From JBEKIK01 sp963845975 (lineage in GTDB: Bacteria > Planctomycetota > Planctomycetia > Pirellulales > Thermoguttaceae), in assembly GCA_963845975.1 (NCBI GenBank), contig CAWJUD010000002.1:1674001-1738000 (forward strand): a DNA stretch of 64,000 bases. Reading direction: 5' to 3'. Within the stretch, counting starts at the first letter, position 1. Each line of letters begins with the position of its first letter. The notes under the pieces are model-generated. The model was not told the origin of the DNA, did not search any database, and saw only the letters and a list, made by a program, of their open reading frames with translations. Of this stretch, positions 25,894 to 35,256 are shown one piece after another. A program made the position numbers and the translations under genes.

Positions 25894-27777
25894 TTAAACG
25901 AGTTCCTCGCCGGCCAGTTCCATTATTTCTCGGGGTATCCAACCGGCCAGCAGCAAATACCAGCGCCGAACGGATTCGATCACGATCAACCCGCCCAGCA
26001 CGAGTATCACGCTTGCCAAGACGCTCATCAATTGATAGGAAAAAACGTCAGCCGCCGGTAAATCCGGGGCATAGGCCTGGTTCCACCAGAACCGGACGCT
26101 TTCCACGCCCGCTGTAAAGACTGTTCCCACCACAAACACAAAAGGGATGCCGGTGCATAATGCATACGCGCGTTTTGCCGAGTGTTTTAAGATATAGGTG
26201 GTTCCCACGGCCAAGCCGATCGCGGCCAGCATCTGGTTGGATATGCCCATCATCCTCCACAAGCGGTCGATATCGCCGGTGTACAATAGATAACCCCAAA
26301 GAAAACTGACAACTGCGCTCACGATTACATTGAGCGTCCAGGATGGTTCCCGGGCGGCGCTTTGATCCGGTTGAGCGGATTTGAATTGAATCAGCGTTTC
26401 CTGGAAAATAAAGCGGGCCACGCGCGTACCGGTTTCCAATAACGTAAGGATAAAGAGCGCCTCGAACATGATCACGAAATGATACAAGTAGGACATCAAG
26501 GCCCTCATGCCCGGCAGATCGGCAAGAATCTTGGCCATGCCCAGGGCAAGCGTCACTGCGCCCGCGGTCCGGCCGGATAGTTCCTCCTTTATGCCGGCTT
26601 CCTCTTTCAATTTGTCGAATTCGACCGGACGCAAATCCCATTGGTGATTTGCCTTGGCGTCTTGAACCAGCAATTCGTATTTGGCCTGTTCGGTATTGAT
26701 TTTGAAGTAGTCGCCGGGTTCCAAGGCACAGGCGGCGATCAGGGCCGTCAGCGAAACAAAACCTTCCACCAGCATGGCGCCATAGCCGATGGGCCGGATA
26801 TCAGTTTCTTTATTGACCATCTTGGGCGTGGTGCCCGAGGCGACCAAAGCGTGCCAGCCGGAAAGCGCCCCGCAAGCGATCACGATGCACACAAACGGCC
26901 AGACCGTGCCCGTTATCGGCCCTCCGCCGTGGACGAAAGCCGTCGTGGCCGGCATTTTCAGCGTGGGGTGAGCGATGAAAATGCCGATGGCCAGCATTAC
27001 AATCACCCCCACTTTCATGTAAGAGCTTAAATAATCGCGCGGGCACAACAGCACCCAGACCGGCAGGATCGATACAATAGCCGCATAAGCGGGTAGGATG
27101 ACCGATAATTGTTTTGGCGAAAAAATAAGCCACTCGCGCAGGGCGGAATCGTCGAAGGTTTTGCCGAAAATCACGCCTAAAACTACGATTGTTATGCCGA
27201 TCAGCGAGGCCTCGCCCACGCGACCGGGTCGAATTTTGTACATCCAAAAGCCGGTCAACAAGGCCGCCGGGATAGTGACCAGGATCGTAAACATCCCCCA
27301 GGCGCTTTCGTTCAGGGCGTTGACTACCACCTTTGCCGTGGCCGCCAATGTGGCAATAACGATAAACAACGTGGCCAGGGTAGTCGCGGTTCCAGCGATC
27401 GGGCCCAGCAGGTTTCTGGCGATTTTAGGCAGCGACAAGCCGTTCTGCCGCACCGAAGCCAAAAGCACCACGAAATCGTGCACGCCGCCGGCCAAGCAGG
27501 ATCCAATCACGATCCAGCAAAACCCTGGAAAATATCCCCATTGCGACGCCAGAACCGGCCCAACCAGCGGCCCTGCACCGGCGATGGCGGCAAAGTGGAC
27601 CCCGAATAAGACCAGCCGGCGCGTGGGTTGATAATCAACGTCGTCGCGGAGCCGATGGGCGGGAGTGGAACGCCGGTCGTTAAGCGCGACTACCTTTGCC
27701 GCCAAGAATGCCCCATAAAACCGATACGCAACCATGAAGGCCGCCAGGGCGGTAATAACCAGCCAAAGTGAATTCAT
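25894..27777 (-). CDS. cstA: carbon starvation protein CstA (peptide/pyruvate transporter)
   Basis: From the ATG at 27777, eight bases after GGAAGGA, the product has 627 residues with some sixteen membrane helices. It carries CstA signatures: FGVHFAAIAGAGPLVGPVLA near the start, GSCLAGGVHDFVVLLASVRQ, and CGALSGWHALVASGTTPKMV. The family imports peptides or pyruvate under carbon limitation. The frame extends further upstream to 27846, but the N-terminal MNSLWLVITALAAFMVAYRF is the usual start. No BtsS/BtsR-type regulator is adjacent. Confidence 0.93.
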   Translation of the reverse strand: MNSLWLVITALAAFMVAYRFYGAFLAAKVVALNDRRSTPAHRLRDDVDYQPTRRLVLFGVHFAAIAGAGPLVGPVLASQWGYFPGFCWIVIGSCLAGGVHDFVVLLASVRQNGLSLPKIARNLLGPIAGTATTLATLFIVIATLAATAKVVVNALNESAWGMFTILVTIPAALLTGFWMYKIRPGRVGEASLIGITIVVLGVIFGKTFDDSALREWLIFSPKQLSVILPAYAAIVSILPVWVLLCPRDYLSSYMKVGVIVMLAIGIFIAHPTLKMPATTAFVHGGGPITGTVWPFVCIVIACGALSGWHALVASGTTPKMVNKETDIRPIGYGAMLVEGFVSLTALIAACALEPGDYFKINTEQAKYELLVQDAKANHQWDLRPVEFDKLKEEAGIKEELSGRTAGAVTLALGMAKILADLPGMRALMSYLYHFVIMFEALFILTLLETGTRVARFIFQETLIQFKSAQPDQSAAREPSWTLNVIVSAVVSFLWGYLLYTGDIDRLWRMMGISNQMLAAIGLAVGTTYILKHSAKRAYALCTGIPFVFVVGTVFTAGVESVRFWWNQAYAPDLPAADVFSYQLMSVLASVILVLGGLIVIESVRRWYLLLAGWIPREIMELAGEELV

Positions 27778-28000
27778 CAGATGTCCTTCCTTATCCCCGG
27801 ACCCAGCCTTCATCATATTGTTTATGGACAATCGGATCAACCACAACCATGGGTGGACGGCTAAAACAAAGCCCCTATAATGGTCAAATTAATATGCGGT
27901 TCAAAATGTCATATAGCCGCGACTGGTGGTCGCGCTTTGGCTTTTACCGTTATTTCATAGTTGGGATACAAAAATATCGCATAATTTGGAGAAAAACATC

Positions 28001-29047
28001 GTGCCCGAGAAAGTCATTATTATCGGCAGCGGACCCGCCGCTTGGACCGCAGCCATATACTCCGCCAGAGCGGAACTAAAGCCCCTCGTTTTTGAAGGCG
28101 CCCTTAGCGAAGAAAATCGCATGGCAGGTACGCTGCCGTTGGGTCAACTTGCTCTTACCACGGAAGTGGAAAATTATCCCGGTTTTCCCAGCGGCGATCT
28201 GACCGCCTATCTCGAAACGGCCATCAATCCGGCAACTCGTCAGATGATGCCCCCGCATAAGAAACAAGGCGTTACCGGCCCGGAACTCATGGAACTCATG
28301 CGCCAGCAGGCGGTGAATTTCGGCACGCGTGTAATTACCGAAGATATTGTGGACGTGAATTTCGACAAGCATCCATTCCAACTCATGGCATCCGACGGCA
28401 AAACCTACGAGGCCTTAGCGGTGATCGTGGCCACCGGGGCCCGGGCGAATTACCTCGGTCTGCCCTCGGAAGAGGCCTTTAAGAATCGGGGCGTCAGCGC
28501 CTGTGCCATTTGCGATGGGGCCTTGCCGCGCTTCAGGAACAAGCCCCTGGTGGTCATCGGTGGCGGCGACTCCGCCATCGAAGAGGCCGATTATCTGACC
28601 AAATTCGCCAGCACCGTTAATATGGTGCACCGCCGAGATCAACTCCGGGCATCGAAAATCATGGCGCATCGGGCAATGAACCATCCGAAAATCAAAATCC
28701 ATTGGAACCGCACGCTCGGCGAAGTGCTGGGCAACGACAAAGACGGCGTAACCGGCGTCCGCCTGGCGAGCACCGTCGGCGAGCAAGATATGCACCTCGC
28801 TGCCAGTGGATTGTTTCTGGCCATCGGGCATACGCCCAACACGGCGTTTTTAAAAGGCAAACTGGCCTTGACCGACAAGAAATACATCAAGTGGACCACC
28901 CCCGCCCGGACTTACACCAGCGTGGAAGGCGTATTCGCCGCCGGCGACGTGGCCGACGACTACTACCGCCAGGCCGTCACCGCCGCCGGCTCCGGCTGCA
29001 TGGCCGCCTTGGACGCCGAACGCTGGCTGGCGGCGAAAGGGGGATAA
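28001..29047 (+). CDS. trxB: thioredoxin reductase
   Basis: The GTG at 28001 follows ttggag. The 348-residue protein has the FAD motif GSGPAA at 9-14, the redox pair CAIC at 168-171, the NADPH motif GGGDSA at 187-192 and the C-terminal FAD motif GVFAAGDVADDYYRQAVTAA. It reduces thioredoxin with NADPH. Compared with E. coli TrxB there is an extra segment of about 28 residues (65-92, DLTAYLETAINPATRQMMPP...) between the PGFP and GPELM motifs. No thioredoxin gene is adjacent. Confidence 0.94.
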   Translation: MPEKVIIIGSGPAAWTAAIYSARAELKPLVFEGALSEENRMAGTLPLGQLALTTEVENYPGFPSGDLTAYLETAINPATRQMMPPHKKQGVTGPELMELMRQQAVNFGTRVITEDIVDVNFDKHPFQLMASDGKTYEALAVIVATGARANYLGLPSEEAFKNRGVSACAICDGALPRFRNKPLVVIGGGDSAIEEADYLTKFASTVNMVHRRDQLRASKIMAHRAMNHPKIKIHWNRTLGEVLGNDKDGVTGVRLASTVGEQDMHLAASGLFLAIGHTPNTAFLKGKLALTDKKYIKWTTPARTYTSVEGVFAAGDVADDYYRQAVTAAGSGCMAALDAERWLAAKGG

Positions 29048-29071
29048 CGGGGAGCGAGAAATGAGGAACGA

Positions 29072-29830
29072 ATGACCACTAACAACAAATACACTATTCT
29101 CGCCGATATTGCAACTTGGTTGGAGAAATATTCCTCAACGTTTCCTAAACCCGATGATACTATTGGAAAGCCAGAGCACCCAAAAATCATTACATTGTGG
29201 TTGGCGATGGATCATGGCCTCCGAACCATCCGCAGCATGAGTCGCATTCTGAAAAATGATGAGAATGATGTCGTATTAGCTTGTATACTATTACGACCGT
29301 TCTTTGAACTTTCTGTTCGATTACTATGGGCTTCTTGTGAGACCGACGGTTGGATACGGCTTTTTGCATCTTATACCAATGAATCAAAAAAATGGGCAGA
29401 TGGGCTGAAAAAAATCTCAGTTCCAGGTATTGATAAGAAAGCGATTGACAAGATAGCAGATAATGAACTTCAAGAATGTCAGGAATTTGCGAATTGCAAA
29501 GATTCCCGCGGAATACCCATTAAAAAAGCCCCTGATTTTCGAAAATTTCTGGATGATCTTGATATAGAAAATAATCCATTAAGAGTTCATGGTAATTGGG
29601 GACGTGTGCATTATGTACTCCTTTATCAAATGCTCTGCCATGCCTCGCATACACATATCAAAACGCTTACTCGCGAATTGGACAGAATATATCTGTCTTT
29701 TATAAGTATTGGTGCATTTACTGCTGCCGGTAATTTGCTATTGGCATTTATGCATCAAACATCAAAATCTCCAAAAATTAATATCCAAAATATTTATCCA
29801 TCCTTATTGCAATGGTTAAATAAACTTTGA
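29072..29830 (+). CDS. DUF5677-like protein, AT-rich
   Basis: The 252-residue helical protein contains LRTIRSMSRILKNDENDVVL, ILLRPFFELSVRLLWASCET and HVHGNWGRVHYVL-like text (RVHGNWGRVHYVLLYQMLCH), which resembles the DUF5677 family, often seen in genomic islands. The gene is clearly poorer in G+C than trxB before it and asnS after it, which suggests recent acquisition. Function is unknown. The family call is from pattern memory. Confidence 0.65.
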   Translation: MTTNNKYTILADIATWLEKYSSTFPKPDDTIGKPEHPKIITLWLAMDHGLRTIRSMSRILKNDENDVVLACILLRPFFELSVRLLWASCETDGWIRLFASYTNESKKWADGLKKISVPGIDKKAIDKIADNELQECQEFANCKDSRGIPIKKAPDFRKFLDDLDIENNPLRVHGNWGRVHYVLLYQMLCHASHTHIKTLTRELDRIYLSFISIGAFTAAGNLLLAFMHQTSKSPKINIQNIYPSLLQWLNKL

Positions 29831-29913
29831 AAAATACTATTCGTTCTCAAAGGAATTTGAAAGCAATATGCAAAGGATTTGTTTTGGGCGTTACTATGGG
29901 GTAGAATATAAAC

Positions 29914-30399
29914 ATGAATAAGAGAGTTTATGTTGAGACTTCCGTAGTCAGCTACTTGGCGGCGCGCCCCAGTCGAAATATCTTGGCTGCGGCCTGGCAG
30001 CAAGTAACCCGCGATTGGTGGGAGAAACAGAGACCGCATTTTGAGTTGTTCACTTCGGAGATGGTATTATCTGAGGCTAGGCAAGGCGACCCGGATGCGG
30101 TCCAACAGCGGATTGAAAAACTACAAGGCATTCCTGATCTAGAAATAACAGAAGACGTTGTCTCATTGGCAAAAAAGTTGATTGCAGACGGCGCTTTACC
30201 AAAAGAAGCAATGAACGATGCCGTACATCTTGCCGTTTCGGCCGTTCATGGCATGGACTACCTTCTTACCTGGAATTGCCGTCATCTCGACAACGCCGAG
30301 AGAAAACCTTTGCTTAGAAGCGTTTGCGCAGTTGCCGGCTATCGGTGCCCGGAGATTTGTACGCCGCAAGAACTTATGGGAGAAGAAGAAAATGTCTGA
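29914..30399 (+). CDS. PIN-domain toxin-like RNase (VapC-like)
   Basis: The 161-residue protein starts MNKRVYVETSVVSYLAARPS, with the first PIN acidic residue replaced in the ET-S context (YVETS), then SEMVLSEARQGDP, and MNDAVHLAVSAVHGMDYLLT followed by WNCRHLDNA. These fit the acidic metal site of PIN-domain ribonucleases. It overlaps the next small gene by eight bases, so the two are co-translated. Toxin first and partner second is the reverse of vapBC, but this arrangement is common for this PIN subgroup. Confidence 0.85.
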   Translation: MNKRVYVETSVVSYLAARPSRNILAAAWQQVTRDWWEKQRPHFELFTSEMVLSEARQGDPDAVQQRIEKLQGIPDLEITEDVVSLAKKLIADGALPKEAMNDAVHLAVSAVHGMDYLLTWNCRHLDNAERKPLLRSVCAVAGYRCPEICTPQELMGEEENV

Positions 30400-30568
30400 T
30401 GAAATTATCCAAGAAGTACGGCAAACAAAAGATCGGATTGCAAAACAGTTCAACTACGATATCAGTGCTCTTGCAGCCGAACTTCGGAGGCAACAGAAAC
30501 AGTCTGGGAGAAAGGTTATGAACCTTGCCGAACAAGCGAGCAGACAGACTATGGAACATCCCAAATAG
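30392..30568 (+). CDS. 58-residue antitoxin-like partner of the PIN protein
   Basis: The ATG at 30392 overlaps the PIN gene stop. The product MSDEIIQEVRQTKDRIAKQF + NYDISALAAELRRQQKQSGR resembles small proteins that I know next to PIN genes in planctomycetes and cyanobacteria (E-I/V-x-x-R/T-R-x-x-x-A-x-x-F-N-Y-D pattern). It is probably the antitoxin. DNA-binding is not evident from the sequence. It is below the usual length cut-off for gene callers. Confidence 0.72.
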   Translation: MSDEIIQEVRQTKDRIAKQFNYDISALAAELRRQQKQSGRKVMNLAEQASRQTMEHPK

Positions 30569-30627
30569 ATAGCTTCGATCCAGTCCGTGCAGGCAACTTT
30601 ACATAACGATAACAAAGCATTCCAATC

Positions 30628-32022
30628 ATGTCTGATAAAATTTCTGTTGCTCAAGCACGTAAAGCAGAGTCCGTGGGTCGAAATATAATTCTCGAAGGTT
30701 GGGTTCGCACGCGGCGCGATTCTAAGGCCGGGTTTAGTTTCCTGGAATTAAACGACGGCTCTTGTTTTGGCAACGTACAGGTAATTGCCGAGGCCTCGCT
30801 GCCGAATTACGAATCGGCAATCAAGAAGCTTTCGGTCGGTTCTAGCCTGCGCGTGGAAGGGGAGGTGAGGGCCTCGCCCGGCAAGGGGCAGGCGACCGAG
30901 GTTCACGCCCGCAGCATCACAGTTTACGGTACGGCCGATCCTGAGGCATATCCGCTGCAAAAAAAAGGGCATTCGTTCGAATTCCTGCGGACCATCGCCC
31001 ATCTCCGCCCGCGCACCAACACCTTCGGCGCAATCGCCCGGGTGCGGAACTGCGTGTGCAACTCGATCCATGAATTTTTTCAACAAGAAGGCTTTCTGTA
31101 CATTCATACCCCAATAATCACGGCCAGCGATTGCGAGGGTGCGGGCAAGATGTTCCAGGTCACCACCCTCGATCTGCCGAAATTGGCCGGGCAGGGCGCA
31201 AAGGTCGACTATGCGATGGATTTTTTCGACCGGCCGGCGTATCTGACAGTCAGCGGGCAGCTCGAAGCGGAAATTTTCGCCTGCTCTTTGGGCAAGGCGT
31301 ATACCTTCGCCCCCACGTTCCGCGCCGAAAACTCCAACACGCCCAGGCATCTGGCCGAGTTCTGGATGGTCGAGCCGGAAATGGCCTTTTGCGACATCTG
31401 GGGCGATATGGAAACGGCCGAACGGTTGCTGAAACGAATTTTCAGCGACGTGCTGCAAAAATGCCCGGACGACATGGCTTTTTTCAACGAGCGTATCGAC
31501 AAAACCGTTATCAGTACCCTTCAGCACGTCTTAAACAGCGAATTCCGGCACGTCCCATATACCGAGGCGATCGAGATCCTGCAGAAATCGGGCGAATCGT
31601 TCGAGTTCCCCTGCGATTGGGGCTGCGACCTGCAAGCCGAGCACGAGCGATATCTCACCGAAAATCATTTTAAATGCCCCGTGATTTTGTACGATTACCC
31701 GCGCACTATAAAACCCTTTTACATGCGCCTGAACGACGACCAAAAAACTGTCCGGGCGATGGACGTGCTGGTGCCCAAGGTGGGCGAGATCATCGGTGGC
31801 AGCCAGCGCGAAGAACGCCTAGACGTGTTGGAAACGCGAATGAAAGAACAGGGCCTCAACCCGGCCGACTACTGGTGGTATCTGGAACTGCGAAAATTCG
31901 GCACCGTGCCGCACAGCGGTTTCGGCCTGGGCGTGGAACGGGTGCTGCTTTTCATCACCGGCATGACCAACATCCGCGACGTGATCCCCTTCCCTCGCAC
32001 GCCGGGCAACGCGGATTTTTGA
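30628..32022 (+). CDS. asnS: asparaginyl-tRNA synthetase
   Basis: The 464-residue class IIb synthetase has an N-terminal OB fold (ILEGWVRTRRDSKAGFSFLE), then the catalytic core with the asparagine-specific QLEAEIFACSLGKAYTFAPT, motif 2 in FRAENSNTPRHLAEFWMVEP, and motif 3 in GFGLGVERVLLFITGM. It charges tRNA-Asn. Its presence means the organism can make Asn-tRNA directly. The frame is intact, in contrast to several neighbours. Confidence 0.97.
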   Translation: MSDKISVAQARKAESVGRNIILEGWVRTRRDSKAGFSFLELNDGSCFGNVQVIAEASLPNYESAIKKLSVGSSLRVEGEVRASPGKGQATEVHARSITVYGTADPEAYPLQKKGHSFEFLRTIAHLRPRTNTFGAIARVRNCVCNSIHEFFQQEGFLYIHTPIITASDCEGAGKMFQVTTLDLPKLAGQGAKVDYAMDFFDRPAYLTVSGQLEAEIFACSLGKAYTFAPTFRAENSNTPRHLAEFWMVEPEMAFCDIWGDMETAERLLKRIFSDVLQKCPDDMAFFNERIDKTVISTLQHVLNSEFRHVPYTEAIEILQKSGESFEFPCDWGCDLQAEHERYLTENHFKCPVILYDYPRTIKPFYMRLNDDQKTVRAMDVLVPKVGEIIGGSQREERLDVLETRMKEQGLNPADYWWYLELRKFGTVPHSGFGLGVERVLLFITGMTNIRDVIPFPRTPGNADF

Positions 32023-32053
32023 GCGAAATTTTCGAGAAACTATATATGTAGCC

Positions 32054-32494
32054 TCACGCATCACCCTCGACGGTCAGCATCAAGCGCCGGCGACGGCTGC
32101 GGCGGCGGAACTCGCACAGGCAAATGCCTTGCCACGTGCCCAGGCACAGGCGGCCGTCGCGGATGGGAATCGTGAGAGAACTGCCGAAGATCGACGATTT
32201 GGCGTGGCTGGGCATGTCGTCGGAACCCTCATCCTGGTGCCGGTAGGGAAAATCCTCCGCGGCCACGACATCCAGCAGGCGATCCAGGTCGACCAGCACG
32301 TCCGGGTCGGCGTTTTCGTTGATCGTTAGCGCAGCCGAAGTGTGCATGATGAAAACGTGCAGCAGTCCGATTTTAATTCGGCTCAGCTCAGGCAGGGCGT
32401 CCAGCACGTGTTTGGTAATTGGATGGCACCCCTTTGGAAAGGACGGCAGTTGAACATCGCGTTGATACCAGGCCACGGCTATACCTCGGGACAT
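32054..32494 (-). CDS. YjbQ/UPF0047 family protein
   Basis: From the ATG at 32494 the product has 146 residues: WYQRDVQLPSFPKGCHPITK, HVFIMHTSAALTINENADPD with the conserved His, then DFPYRHQDEGSDDMPSHAKS and DGRLCLGTWQGICLCEFR. The family forms a small compact fold and some members have weak thiamine-phosphate synthase activity. The natural role is unknown. It is convergent with asnS, 32 bases apart. Confidence 0.92.
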   Translation of the reverse strand: MSRGIAVAWYQRDVQLPSFPKGCHPITKHVLDALPELSRIKIGLLHVFIMHTSAALTINENADPDVLVDLDRLLDVVAAEDFPYRHQDEGSDDMPSHAKSSIFGSSLTIPIRDGRLCLGTWQGICLCEFRRRSRRRRLMLTVEGDA

Positions 32495-32743
32495 GTATTT
32501 CTCACTATGGAGATATGGAGTACACGGAGAACTTGCAGAAACATTATAGTCTATCCGCCAAAGAGGGGTTGGAAAGATGTCCCAGGAAAAAAACAGAATC
32601 CCCGGATATCTAGGACTTTGAAAGAGAAACGCGTAAAATACGGTATAAGAAAAACTCTCGGAGCATGCCCCCGAATTAAACGATGAAAAAACATTCAAAA
32701 ATCAAACTGATAACTTTAAACTGTTTACTGAGAACTTAGAAAA

Positions 32744-32953
32744 ATGACCTGCAAACATCTAAAACAACTTTACGATTACTGCCAGACGCACAATCTGAAG
32801 CTCAGCAGTACCGATCTGATCCGGATTGTCTGCCCGCAATGCGGTGTGGAAGAGGTATGCCCTTCCGTATTGTCGGAAGAATACGAATCCAAGCACCATG
32901 AGCCGGGGGGAGAAGACATGGGGGCGAAGGACAAGGGCGGAAAAGATGCGTGA
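32744..32953 (+). CDS. small zinc-ribbon-like protein
   Basis: The 69-residue product begins MTCKHLKQLYDYCQTHNLKL, with Cys3, His5 and then CPQCGVEEVCPS, which could bind a metal. The N-terminal part is a pattern I have seen repeatedly in planctomycete genomes without assigned function. The C-terminus is a charged Gly/Lys tail (GAKDKGGKDA). A G/C-rich hairpin follows at 33024. Confidence 0.7.
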   Translation: MTCKHLKQLYDYCQTHNLKLSSTDLIRIVCPQCGVEEVCPSVLSEEYESKHHEPGGEDMGAKDKGGKDA

Positions 32954-33023
32954 TAAAGATGTAATCCCTTGCGGCTTTGCCAGGCCGGTTGTTAATCCCT
33001 AGGCGGCTTAAAACGCAAGCAAA

Positions 33024-33069
33024 ACCCCTGATGCGTTCATCGGGGTGCTAAATGAGTAGTGCACAAATT
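33024..33069. repeat. hairpin plus agtagtgcacaaatt, copy 1
   Basis: The stem acccc(t)gatg / catcggggt is followed by gctaaatgagtagtgcacaaatt. A very similar arrangement occurs at 59325-59370. There is no T-run, so a standard terminator is unlikely. Confidence 0.6.
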
Positions 33070-33135
33070 AGCGTACTTGATACGCGGAAAACTCGCACAT
33101 ATCCCAAATACAGGACCTGATCCCTTGTTTTACAG

Positions 33136-33519
33136 CTACCGGCGCTTGGCAGGGGCAGGTTGGGCCAGGGATGGATTGGACTGGCCGTCAATTGATTGCG
33201 ATTTTGTCAAACTTTCGGACGCTTCAAGTTTGCGGTCGGTTACCGAGAGTATCTGTGTTGCCCCTTCGAATCCTTCCGCCCTCGGCGATCCCTGCCGGAC
33301 ATTGGGAGCGGTTTCTTCGATGCTTTTTTGATCCACGGTGGCGGGCATAATTTCCATATCTCCGCCTTCGAGGATCGAACCTGCCCGAACGTTCGATACA
33401 CATTGACCAGAATTATCATACACCGGACCGTTACAATCGTAAGGATGACAACACATGGTGCAGCCAACACACAAGGCTATCAGGCCCAGAATTCCCGCGT
33501 AGGCTATTTTGTGCAACAT
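33136..33519 (-). CDS. lipoprotein of unknown function
   Basis: The 127-residue product has a signal peptide MLHKIAYAGILGLIALCVGC ending in a lipobox (LCVGC), followed by TMCCHPYDCNGPVYDNSGQC, a cysteine-rich stretch that recurs in planctomycete lipoproteins, and a disordered polar tail ending in AQPAPAKRR. It should be anchored on the outer face of a membrane. Role unknown. Confidence 0.78.
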   Translation of the reverse strand: MLHKIAYAGILGLIALCVGCTMCCHPYDCNGPVYDNSGQCVSNVRAGSILEGGDMEIMPATVDQKSIEETAPNVRQGSPRAEGFEGATQILSVTDRKLEASESLTKSQSIDGQSNPSLAQPAPAKRR

Positions 33520-33950
33520 GTTTACAACCTTTTCCTCAGAAAAAGATAGGCATTAACTGATAAGTCGAGAACAACCGTACCGTTAATGTCGACCGAAAAA
33601 ACTTCGCAATCCGCAAATTTTTTTAGGTTTTATACGGGAAAAGTCGCATTATATTGCGTATTATGTGCATTTTACCCAGTTTTGCAGGTGGGGATTTTGT
33701 CTTCTCACAATCAGGTGAAATTGAGAGATTTGGGTATAAATCGATGTTCATATTGAAAATGCTCCGGTTTACTTTATCTTTGTCGTTCTTCCAGCGCAAC
33801 TAAACACGGACTACCCAACGGACAATGCCTTTTCACGCGCGGAAAAATGATCCGTTTTTTAGACCAGCGAGATTCTCCTTTATTGCGGCCTCTTGCATCC
33901 AAAAAAACACCCCAAAAAACCACGTGCTGCACTGTTATGGGCGCAATAAA
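33520..33950. other. gap without a supported gene
   Basis: About 430 bases between the lipoprotein start and the terminator at 33951 show no open frame with coding character. The region is AT-rich with a few runs and probably holds the promoter of the lipoprotein gene. Confidence 0.4.
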
Positions 33951-33985
33951 AGAACCGTTCATGCAATCATGAACGGCTCTTATAA
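33951..33985 (-). terminator. intrinsic terminator of the Cys-rich protein gene
   Basis: Read on the - strand, the stem agagccgttcatg / catgaacggttct (13 bp, one G-T pair, loop attg) is followed by tttattg. It lies about 40 bases beyond the stop at 34020. Confidence 0.82.
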
Positions 33986-34019
33986 CTCAATCAATTAAAC
34001 TCGTTCCCAAACCAATGGT

Positions 34020-34716
34020 TTAGGTGCTCTTCGGAGCGGGAGCAGTCGGCGGAGCCGGTGAGGGAGCCGCAGGAGCTTCCTTGGGGGCTGTCGCCGGGGC
34101 GCCGGACGCCGGTGCGCCGCAGCATCCCGCTTCACAGGCCCCGCAGCAAGTTACCGGCTCGCAGGACCGCGGACGGCAGGAGCGAGCATGGTGACGATGC
34201 GGACGGCAGGACTTCGGTTCGCAGGTCGACGGGCAGCACGCCGGAGCGCAAGCTGCCGGAGCGCAGGCTGCCGGAGCGCAGGCCGCCGGAGCGCAGGCCG
34301 CCGGAGCGCAGGGCGCCGGGCAGCAAGACACTGGCTCGCAGGACCGCGGACGGCAGGACCGTGCACGATGGTGACGCGGGCTGCAGGTCTTCGGCTCGCA
34401 AGTCGATGCGCAGCATGCCGGGCGCAAGCCGCCGGAGCGCAGGGCGCCGGGGCACAAGCCGCCGGTGCACAGGGCGCCGGGCAGCAAGACACTGGCTCGC
34501 AGGACCGCGGACGGCAGGACCGTACACGCTCGCGATGCGGACGGCAGGACTTCGGATGGCAAGTGGCCGGCGCACAGGTCGCCGGGGCACAAGTTGCCGG
34601 AGCGCAGGCTGCCGGGCGCAGGCATCGCCTGCCACCGCTTGAGTTTGGGTGCCCACAAGGGCCAGACCCAGCACCGCGACAAATATCGCGATGCCCAAAA
34701 GATACGTTCGATTCAT
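34020..34716 (-). CDS. secreted Cys/Pro/Ala-rich repeat protein, two frameshifts
   Basis: The ATG at 34716 follows a strong ggagg. The first frame encodes a signal peptide, MNRTYLLGIAIFVAVLGLAL with a VAGDA cleavage region. The Cys-rich product then continues in a second frame (CAPATCAPATCHPKSCRPHR) and a third (CCASTCEPKTCSPRHHRARS, SCEPVSCCPAPCAPAACAPA) to the stop at 34020. Both breaks fall in tgcgcccggca, where one more C would restore the frame. The repaired protein has about 230 residues with three tandem Cys-rich units and a Pro/Ala tail. Cysteines are paired as CC and CxxxC, which suggests metal binding or a disulfide-linked surface layer. No family recognised. Confidence 0.75.
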
Positions 34717-35070
34717 TCTTAAAACCTCCAACTAACAGGTACCGTAGCGTTGAGGAACGCGCACATGCGCCGTCACAAACTCCATTTCTCCCCGACCCTG
34801 ACGGCCTCCAGCCGAGGAGATCTCCATAAAACTATTCTTTTTTAATAGGAAAATGTCAGCCGGCAAATTCACGCCCTGTTGAACTTTACCTATTATTCGT
34901 ATGGCAACAGATGCACAGCTTAGATGGATAAGCTAGCATAGTTCAATCAGATGTCAATCCAGTGTATGGGCAAATTTTCCAATTGGGTCAAGCCGGCATT
35001 TTGGGGGCAATACATCAAATGTTTATAAAATGCTAGGTCGTAATCTGTAAACAGTACAGCCCCCCTGACC
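34717..35070. other. gap without a supported gene
   Basis: This is the upstream region of the Cys-rich gene. Apart from the ribosome-binding site there is no supported feature; the sequence becomes AT-rich toward 35000. Confidence 0.4.
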
Positions 35071-35105
35071 AAAAAAAAGAGAATTCCACGGGGAATTCTC
35101 TTTGT
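35071..35105 (-). terminator. intrinsic terminator of the lipoprotein gene at 35257
   Basis: On the - strand the stem agagaattcc, loop ccgt, ggaattctct is followed by eight T. It lies about 150 bases past the stop at 35257; the intervening AT-rich bases have no gene. Confidence 0.88.
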
Positions 35106-35256
35106 GTATTGTTTCCTAACTCTAATCTTCACAAATAGTTGCGACTATATTACCTGCAAAAATGAGCAACTAAATTTTATTATTTTTTAAACTAGATTTG
35201 GGTTGTAACAGTTAATAGTAAGAAAAATTCAAAAAAAGACTAGTATTTTTATCATT

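Noticed and set aside
33024..33069. Integron attC site
   Set aside because: No core-site consensus ends and no integrase or cassette array nearby.
34058..34829. Arg-rich open frames on the + strand across the Cys-rich repeats
   Set aside because: They lack a ribosome-binding site and are a by-product of the repeat composition. The - strand has the signal peptide, ribosome-binding site and terminator.
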